Assembly (NCBI GenBank): GCA_026929865.2
Contig: CM049413.1
Location: forward strand, 15,218,501-15,282,500
Length of the DNA: 64,000 bases
Direction of reading: 5' to 3'
Source of the DNA: Hyperoplus lanceolatus
Taxonomy: Eukaryota; Chordata; Actinopteri; Uranoscopiformes; Ammodytidae
The notes under the pieces are model-generated. The model saw only the letters and a list, made by a program, of their open reading frames with translations. It had not been told where the DNA came from and searched no databases. The number at the start of each line of letters is the position of its first letter. Positions within the stretch are counted from its first letter, which is position 1. This document shows, one piece after another, positions 52,380-64,000 of the stretch. The position numbers were made by a program, and so were the translations under genes.

Positions 52380-52620
52380 GAGAGAGAAGAAGAAGAATGA
52401 GCGAGCCAGGGAAATAGGAATGAGGGAAGATAAAAGAGGGCAATTCAAATGCTGAACATCACCTTATATTACCAATTGAAAAAAAAGATCTGCTTCTTAT
52501 TATCATCCACCTTCATTGGTGCAAGCACAGCTATGATGCCTTAATCTAGCTGCTAGCCACCGCCACCCACCGCCGTGTGAGACACGCAAACACAATAAAG
52601 CAGCACTACCTCTGCCAACT

Positions 52621-52622
<2 letters not shown>

Positions 52623-52662
<40 letters not shown>
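52623..52662. repeat. (CA)n microsatellite
   Basis: A pure array of 40 bp. Confidence 0.95.
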
Positions 52663-52666
<4 letters not shown>

Positions 52667-52689
52667 TCACACTCCAAACACTCCGGCAT

Positions 52690-53040
52690 ATGGGTCAGAT
52701 CTAATCACAATAATTTCATTTCCCCCACTCATCAGCTCCAAGCCAGATAGACTAAGTCCCATTTGTAACCGCTGCAGCGCTACTGGAAAGAAATATGACA
52801 GATAAGAGGACTCTTGTAATAAGCCAGGCTGTGTGGATCTGATAAATGAAGAGAGCTTTCGCCAGTTAACTGCAGTGCAGAAATATATTGTGGAACTGGA
52901 ATGGTGGAAACCCAAGTGTGATAGCTGGAGGATTCATAAAAATAAATGGGGAAACAAATTAACTTTGTTGATTAGTGGCAAGATGGAGGAAGCTGCTTGG
53001 AAATTATTCTACACCGCCTGGGAAATCTAGAGAGCGCGTG
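52690..53040. other. candidate conserved non-coding block
   Basis: It is repeat-free, and holds several GATA words (GACAGATAAGAGG, CTGATAAATG) and AATTAA cores. The frame at 52833-53030 is open by chance as far as I can tell. No conservation data were available. Confidence 0.25.
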
Positions 53041-53186
53041 GCTGCGTTCTGATATCGAGAGAGAGAAAAAAAAAAACATACAGTAGATGTGTAAGATACG
53101 ATAAATCCTCATAAGCATCTTTTTATGGACAGAGTCACTCCTCTCTCTTTAAATAACAAATCTCTTTATCTCGCTAGCTTACATAT

Positions 53187-53187
<1 letters not shown>

Positions 53188-53247
<60 letters not shown>
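53188..53247. repeat. (CA)n microsatellite
   Basis: A pure array of about 60 bp. Confidence 0.96.
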
Positions 53248-53248
<1 letters not shown>

Positions 53249-55429
53249 GGACATGTGCACAAACACACTTTCTGATAAAGAAGCACCCTTTTTCAGCTAT
53301 TCCTAGTTAAAAGACAGATGTGTGGCGCTGCCTGCGTTGGAAAGTGTAATATCTGTTTAGAGCATGGGCCTGCATTATGCCCATATGGTCTTCAGTGGGA
53401 GAGGTGGAGTTGCTCGAGCGGAATTTGAAACGTAAATAGAACAAAGGATTGTGGGAGGTGGTTCTCTTCAGCTGTTTCCATGGCAGGTAAGCAGCTCCGT
53501 CGGCGGCGAGGGGTTGTGATGTTTATTTGTGTGCCCTTCATTTCTCTACACAGCATGAGAAATTATGTTTGACACGCAGATCAAAAATAAGCATGAAAAA
53601 GATTTTGTTTAAAAAAAAAACATCAAAGGCAAAGTTTCACTGTGAGAAAAAAATTACAGCATCGCCGCTGGAATTTAATGGTTGGACTGTTTAAACGGAG
53701 GAAGGATCGGGTGGTAAAAACATAGAGCTGCTTTGGATATTATTTTACAGTTGGGAGCGACCTCTGAGGAGGATGTTTGTCCTTCACGACTGAGAGTGCC
53801 AAGATACATGTTCTGCTAAGCGTATTCCAATGAAAACAGGGTCAAGAGGAAAGTCAAGGAAGTTGTCCTCGTGCCGGGCTCTATCTCTCTCTCCGGAGGC
53901 AACGCTCCGGTGCATCTCAGAGAATCGTCCATGCGAAACTCCAACACATAAACAGTCACCTTGTCAGTCACCTTGTCAATCAGTCAGCCAGTAAGCCCAG
54001 TCCACTCATCCAAGTCAACCAATGACTGATGGCTTAGGCTTTCCCTCTCACCCACCTTCCCTCACTCTCTCTCTTCTCCAAACTCTGTCAACACTAACTG
54101 ATCCAGTGTCTCCTCCGCTTACTGTTCCCGGTTTGGACCTTTTCCCTTCCCTCACACCTCCATACATGGTTCTTCTCTGCATTGTTCCAATGATTTCTGT
54201 GTTATTTCACTTTAGGAAATCCTGTCATGTCCTCATGAGGACAGCATTCATCTTGTTTTCCCCAATTCAACAAAATCCTTCCAAAAATGTTAATAATTAA
54301 GTATCTGTTTCATCAAGGCGACTTTGAAAATGTTGGATATTGGCAAATATTGGGACATTTGAAAATATTTATGTGTTGAATATTCAAAACAGCACTCGTA
54401 AATGATAATATAGCTCATAAAACCAGGATGTTTGTCTAGCTTAATTATTCAAAAGCTCTGCTGTTTGGGGACATTATGTATTCTATTGTTGACATTGGTA
54501 TATTGACAGACATGTCAACATTAAGATGCATAATTCGTATGACCTAAGCATCAAAGTATCCCTGTTCAAAAGAAAATCTTAATTTTTTACCACCTATCTG
54601 CATCCATCAGCAGCTTCAGTGTGACAGCAGATATGTTTTTCATACAATAAACTGCATTGTGCTTGTATTATTTAAGCCATTTCCTCTCACTGCATATCCA
54701 TTCAGAATCAAGTAGAGAATACCAGAGAAATTGTTTCTGTCTCCTTTTCTGTTCGTTTGAAAAATCGAGGGTGCTTGTGTAAGACCACTGAATCGTCATA
54801 ATTACATGGTTTTGAATGCAAATTTACAATGTGCTTATTAATTCTATTCTGCTCATTTCAACTGACTGACTGAATTTAATTAAATCGGATTGATTAGACC
54901 CTTTCTAGACTTTTCCTTTACAACCGCATAATTATGAAAAAAATACAGCCACTTGACTTGACATCAAATCTACAGCAGAGGACTGAGCCCCTTTTTTTTC
55001 TCTCTCTGAGGTACAGGGTCAAAAATTGGTTTGCTGCGTTATACTAAACGGAATACTGTTTTATTTCTTGGGTGATTTAAGGTCACTGACCATTTTGATC
55101 ACTTCTTTACCTGACCTAATCTCCTCCACACACCCACAAACACTCCCAACGCCCACATTCTAGTCGCTCAACCCTTTGGACAGATTGTACTTTTGCCATT
55201 TCATGATGTTCCTCAGCACACACACACATGTTCTGGAGAAATGTGGGACCTCACTGATTAATGTTATTTTATTTTGGTTGTATGATATTGAGCCTTGGTA
55301 TGCTCCGATTGGGTTGTAAAAATAATGACTATGATGGCTCAGTGTTGAAAAAAATAATAATTATTTCTCACTGTTATTTTTAGTTTATTTTATTTCACAT
55401 ACAAATCTCTTTAAATAACATGTAGTGGA
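53248..55429. other. unique DNA, no gene recognised
   Basis: Mixed-composition sequence with no recognisable features. Confidence 0.4.
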
Positions 55430-55520
55430 AAATTTTTTAAAATATATGTGTGGGTGTGGCAGAAACCTGTACAGGCTTATGTAGAACCACACCCCAAATA
55501 CATTTACATATTAGCAGATC

Positions 55521-55521
<1 letters not shown>

Positions 55522-55590
<69 letters not shown>
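55522..55590. repeat. (CA)n microsatellite
   Basis: A pure array of about 69 bp lying within the LINE relict. Confidence 0.97.
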
Positions 55591-55594
<4 letters not shown>

Positions 55595-55750
55595 TGTATA
55601 AATTTAAAAAAAAAAACAATTCAAAACAATCAAAGAAATTCAGAACAAAACACAAGACAGTAATAAAGAAAATAAATCATTTTAAATCAGGTAGCACAAA
55701 TCAAAGTGTGGTGATAAATATTAATGGGTTTAAACCAAACAAGCAGAGAA

Positions 55751-56050
55751 TCATATACATAAATCAAATTCTTGTTTTAAACTAATTGCGTTTGATAGCA
55801 TGGAATTCCACAGTCTCTTTTTGTATATGGTCAATGTTATAGAAGAATCAAGTAAATTAATATTTTCATTCCATAGTAAGACACCACGGTATTTGATGCA
55901 AAATTGACTGCGGGAAGATTTATACAGAGGCAGATGGAGATTTTCAGCTTGTCTAGTACAATGATAATGAAATTTTGAGTTTGAAAAAAAAAACATCCAA
56001 AACTATAAGGTAAATCTGTCAATTTATATCTCACCTTAAAAACAAAGGGT
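55751..56050 (-). pseudogene. LINE reverse transcriptase C-terminal remnant
   Basis: Read from right to left, LPYSFGCFF is followed by HYHCTRQAENLHLP, then SSRSQFCIKYRGVLLWN and ITLTIYKKRLWN. This matches the conserved end of L2/CR1/Jockey-like ORF2 proteins (H-x-TR, then a basic stretch, I-x-Y-x-G-x-x-x-WN, F-K-x-x-L). The LPYSF part and the TRQ part are in different frames, and the shift falls at the A-run 55985-55994. The upstream RT domain is absent. The stop is at 55751-55753. Confidence 0.7.
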
Positions 56051-56060
56051 GGTGTCCCTT

Positions 56061-56984
56061 TAAGGTGTGTCCTTAACAACATTGGCTGTCTGTACCGGTT
56101 GAATTTGGCCCCACTTGTATTTTCCTAGTCTGCATACAACAGTATTCACAGTGTCCCTCTCAGTGTGAGACAGAAATCAGAAGAAAAGGAGCAAACAAGC
56201 AGCGTTCTCTTCTAAACGTGGTCCTTTTTCTAACGCAGTCTAGCAAGGTCACACAAGTGCACACAAAGGGTTCCAGGGAGAAAACAGTGATTAAATGCAT
56301 CAACTTTTTTTTTCATATTCTTTTGTCAATGCAGTTACTCAGCTTGAATATTAATCATTCCCAAACAGTGCTGATGGTGAGTTGAAGACAAAGAGAAATA
56401 GGAATAATAATGAAGTGGGGTGGAGGGGAAAAACAATATGCAGCAAAACACATTAATAGAAATGTAATATTTAAAAAGCAGCACTCCAGGACCCGGCAAG
56501 TTAATGGCTGAAAGGGCTCCTGCTCTTCAAGTGTTTTTCTGAGCTTTGATTGCAATTTAGAGAAAGGAATTATCTCATTGGGGTGCGTGGGTGGAGGGAG
56601 GTCGGATCTGGCTGTGAAGTGCTTGTCATTACCAAGATCTCTCTCTCTCTTTCTGTTTTCCCTTGTTCCCTTCATCTATGTATTTACAATGTTTCCCCTT
56701 TGTCTACCTCCAGTTGAGGTTGTTCGGAAACTGCGGGTTGACAGACTGAAAATATTAGTGAGCGTATAAGTTACAACACAACACTCATACAGCATACCAC
56801 ATTTTGTGTACATATTAAGTGTTATGTAAATAGAGCTTTTTATCATTTTCGGTCTCTGGGGATGTTTAATACCAACCAACATTTCCTATTCTGGTATTTT
56901 TTTTTAAGTAACAGCCATGCAGGATATCTGAAAGCTAATTGAATTGATAAATAAATTAACATCAACACATCATAAGTCAACGTT

Positions 56985-56987
<3 letters not shown>
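56061..56987. other. unique DNA, no gene recognised
   Basis: Nothing recognised apart from a short CT run near 56640. Confidence 0.4.

Positions 56988-57038
<51 letters not shown>
56988..57038. repeat. (CA)n microsatellite
   Basis: A pure array of about 51 bp. Confidence 0.96.
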
Positions 57039-60989
<3,951 letters not shown>

Positions 60990-61311
60990 CGTATGTCTGT
61001 GTGGGCTGTATGAAAGTGAGTTGGTTGTGTGTCTCTCTCAGCCTTTGACGACCTTTGCGTGTTGCCGCTGTGAGGAGAGTGACCCGGCTGTACTCATTAA
61101 AACCAATGGAACGGATCGTTCCCCGCTAATTGTTTTCCACTGACAAATGGCTCCTCTGACTCCCTCAGACTGCTGCAGGGGCCCTGCCTGCCAACTGCCC
61201 GCCTAGAGCACACTGACTTCACTAATGAGAACCGCCGCTCTGCAAGTGTGTCTGTGTCTGTGTGTGTGTGAGAGAGGCAGTGTAAATGTATGTCTGCCAA
61301 TGTGCCAGAGT

Positions 61312-61315
<4 letters not shown>

Positions 61316-61399
<84 letters not shown>
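61316..61399. repeat. (GT)n microsatellite
   Basis: About 42 GT units. Confidence 0.97.
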
Positions 61400-61403
<4 letters not shown>

Positions 61404-61505
61404 GCATTTGTGTATACTATATTTGTGCTGCCAGGCTCCCTCGCTGTGCATCGGCATGTTTAAAGTCGGAAACACAGCTACATTAAACTGAACATAAGCC
61501 ATTAA

Positions 61506-62127
61506 AAAGGACCTATGATGCTTTTTGAATTTTATGACCTATAAACGTTGTTATGATGATTTATAGTCATGCTTAACCATACTAAATTATCAAATAATGA
61601 CTTACATGCATTTCGACGTATTCCCTGCTGACCGTCTGGGGTGTCTGTGCAGAGCACTAGACACTATTCTAGCCAGTCGAAAGGTCACGTGTTCAAAGCG
61701 GTTTGAGGCTTTGTAACTTCGTGACGTCGCATGTAACTTGGTGTCGTCACCACGCGGATGTTTCCATGTATAGTAATGCTGTCACTTCCCTGTTCGCGTC
61801 TGCCTCGCGCCCTTATAGGTCCATGCTCGCGCTTCCCACCACTGAAAGTGTTCCGGAAGGAAGGTAACCAATCACAACGGAGTGGGGTTTGCAGGAGGGG
61901 GGGGGGGGGGAGAGGGGGAGCGGAGATGGCCGAAACACAGGCGGAGGGAGCGGAGATGGCCGAAGCACACACACTCAAGTGTTGACAGGACGTGCTGGAT
62001 CGCCAAAATAAGAGAAAGAGCTTCCCGAAAATCTACATCGTTTTTTGTGATGTGATTCGTGTCAGGTTGCTCTATAGCAGTGTAAAACAAGAAATTAAGA
62101 CCAGAAAAGTAGTATAATAGGTCCTCT
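61506..62127. mobile_element. TTAA-flanked DNA transposon (piggyBac/Kolobok-like target)
   Basis: TTAA lies on both sides (61502-61505 and 62128-62131). The inverted ends read AAAGGACCTATGATGC on the left and, inverted, AGAGGACCTATTATAC on the right. The TTAA duplication points to piggyBac or Kolobok-type transposition. The 622-bp element has no transposase. It contains a run of 14 G (61897-61910) and a 30-bp period partial duplication of GCGGAGATGGCCGAA (61920 and 61950). Confidence 0.78.
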
Positions 62128-62131
62128 TTAA

Positions 62132-64000
62132 GGCATTTTTCTCTTGTCAATCACTCTAACATAGAAACATTCTTAACACATTAGGTATTGTATCAACAGT
62201 AACTGCTTAAAAAGTCATTACTCAAACAGCCAAACACATTCCGTGCAATGTGGGGACGGCAATCATTTTACTGAGCTGAAGGTCATTTTGCTCTCATTTA
62301 AAACAGGTAAAATGTCTTTGCTGTGTCCGCTTTTGCGTGTTTGTCATCATCAAAAAAGCAGGCAAAACAAAACTGTGACTCCCCTTTCTCCGAAACCTTA
62401 TCTACTTTTCTGTCCTCCTATTGGGTCTGCATTCATATCCAATCGTTTTACAATCATGCAAACATATACTGGGGACAAGGTGTGTACAAATTAAAGGACA
62501 AACTGCTACATTACTTTAATCACAAAAAGGTCATTGTCATGGTTAGAAGAAACCTGCATTGACTGCTGGTTTGAAATTGGAAGCTGTCTCCTGTTTAAAA
62601 GGTCAACAAGGGTCCAAATAATTTGAAAACATATGTTGTTTGTTGATGACCTGCCGATGAGACACATTCATTTTTAGATGTGTCCAAAACCATTAGATAT
62701 CGCAACAAAACACAAAAATCTGCTCTATGATGTGACAAAGCTTGGTTAAAGTTTTGATTGATTTAGGCACAGAAAAGACTTGGGAAGGCTTAGAATGTGC
62801 TTTGGGTTAAAATTATTACTTAATTTATCCTAAGGGACATTCATCGTTATGGTTAAAAAACACCACATAGTTGAGGTTCTTCCTCTTCACATTTCTGCCT
62901 CTCTTTGTACTGTCTCCGATACCACACACCTCTCTTCCACAGTCTCTCTCTCGCTCTCGCTCTCTCTCTCTCTCTCTCCCTGCTTCCACCTGTTCCATGG
63001 TCCACTGGATGCCTGTGAATCCTATTAGGGGGACACCCCTCCGCACCCCCAGCCCCTCCCCAGCCACACTATACCTGGCACTAATCCATCAGAGGGGCAG
63101 TCAGGCTCTGCACCTACCACCACCCATCCCCGATACCCGCCAGTGCCCAGTGCTGCAGCACACAAGCCCCAGCTGGTGGGACCGCCAAAGCTGGGTCGTT
63201 ATGGGATGACGGATAGCTTCATATCAGGTGTGTAAAGCTGGGCGAGCGTTGGCGAGGGCCATCTGGACGATGATTTGGGGGAAGTTGCAAAGTCGGGTCC
63301 ACAAGCGAGGGATAGAAGAGGAGGGTGATGATGATGGATGGGGCCAGGAGCATCACAGCCGCCAATCACAGCAAACCGTTGGCGGGTATTATACATACAT
63401 GTGTAGAGGAACTGTTTCTCAAACACATCAGGAATTGGACGACACTAGCTATGGTATATGTATGTATTTCACAAGTGCACACAATCTCGCTTACACAATC
63501 TCACTTACTTCACCTTTCTCCGAATCAGTCATATCCCTCTCTTTTCACCTCTCAATAGTCCTTCTCCCTCCGTCCCTCCCTCCCTCCATCAATCCTTTGT
63601 ATTTCCTCCCTCCTCCATTCATTCTTTTTTATTTCCTGTTACATGTTTGTATCCTATTTGTATGGTAGATTTGCTATTCTCAAAAAAATATATATATATA
63701 CAGTATATTATCCAAAATCTCCCTCGATCATGCAGAAGCATCATTGTGAATTCAATACCTGAGGCGTGAATATTCCCTCTGTACCTAACATTACATTTGG
63801 TGAATGTAACAGGCTCCATTAGAAGAAGTCTTCTTTGGTTTGACAGTGTGAGTGTAGCAACTATCAGGACACACTGACTTTTTTTTAAATCCATTATATG
63901 ATAGAGAAAACATTTTAATTTGAACATAAGTGCAACTGTGGTACACTGTATTCCATTTGAGTATATTTTTGGACCTCTGGCAGTACGTCAGTCTGCTGTA
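62132..64000. other. unique DNA, no gene recognised
   Basis: CT-rich array at 62943-62979, pyrimidine-rich DNA at 63540-63630, and short (TA)n at 63688-63700. The CpG-containing part at 62990-63330 has open frames on both strands without recognisable domains. Confidence 0.4.

Larger units (their letters stand above)
55430..56060 (-). mobile_element. LINE 3' end (non-LTR retrotransposon relict)
   Basis: The minus strand carries the C-terminal end of a reverse transcriptase ORF, then an AT-rich 3' UTR interrupted by a (GT)n array (55522-55590 on plus as CA), and a GTACAGGTTTCTGCCACACC stretch resembling fish LINE 3' UTRs. Boundaries are approximate. Confidence 0.6.

Overview
The window looks like teleost fish nuclear DNA and contains no host protein-coding gene that I can recognise. 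The reasons are very dense (CA)n/(GT)n microsatellites, several non-autonomous hAT, TA-target and TTAA-target DNA transposons, a PIF/Harbinger element, fragments of fish-type non-LTR retrotransposons, and a full-length Ty3/gypsy-type LTR retrotransposon. No bacterial-style operon, CRISPR array, rRNA or tRNA was seen. The non-repetitive DNA between elements is consistent with an intergenic desert or a very large intron. Short exons without long open frames cannot be excluded by eye.

Layout. 1-7458: unique DNA with CA, GT and CT arrays and an (ATCT)n array. 7459-9087: hAT-type element with a perfect 8-bp target duplication. 9088-11072: unique DNA. 11073-12965: PIF/Harbinger element with a truncated transposase and an intact Myb/SANT-like ORF on the other strand. 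13506-13557: perfect 25-bp-arm palindrome. 13740-22053: LTR retrotransposon, 8,314 bp, with 796-bp LTRs in which I see no difference and a TTTA target duplication. Its gag-pol frame is broken in the integrase by an antisense LINE 3' tail at 19310-19448. 22131-23357: unclassified inverted-repeat element. 27676-28281: first copy of a TA-flanked MITE. 28351-29078: microsatellite cluster. 30701-31775: Tc1/mariner-like element. 32251-32353: compound tetranucleotide array. 36957-37275: LINE tail. 37533-37636: (GAGGGA)n array. 40717-47686: many long GT/CA arrays. 48076-51140: hAT-type element holding two further nested elements, one of them the second MITE copy. 55430-56060: LINE 3' end with a decayed reverse transcriptase C-terminus. 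61506-62127: TTAA-flanked element.

How the parts relate. The only long coding sequence belongs to the LTR retrotransposon: Gag with a zinc knuckle, protease, reverse transcriptase, RNase H and integrase. It appears young by LTR identity and is inactivated by one later insertion. Its LTRs hold a duplicated 92-bp segment arranged like an intron (segment|GTAAGC ... segment ending TTACAG), which is the most unusual structure here. The Harbinger element keeps the DNA-binding partner gene but has lost the transposase catalytic region. The other DNA elements show no transposase and would depend on enzymes supplied elsewhere.
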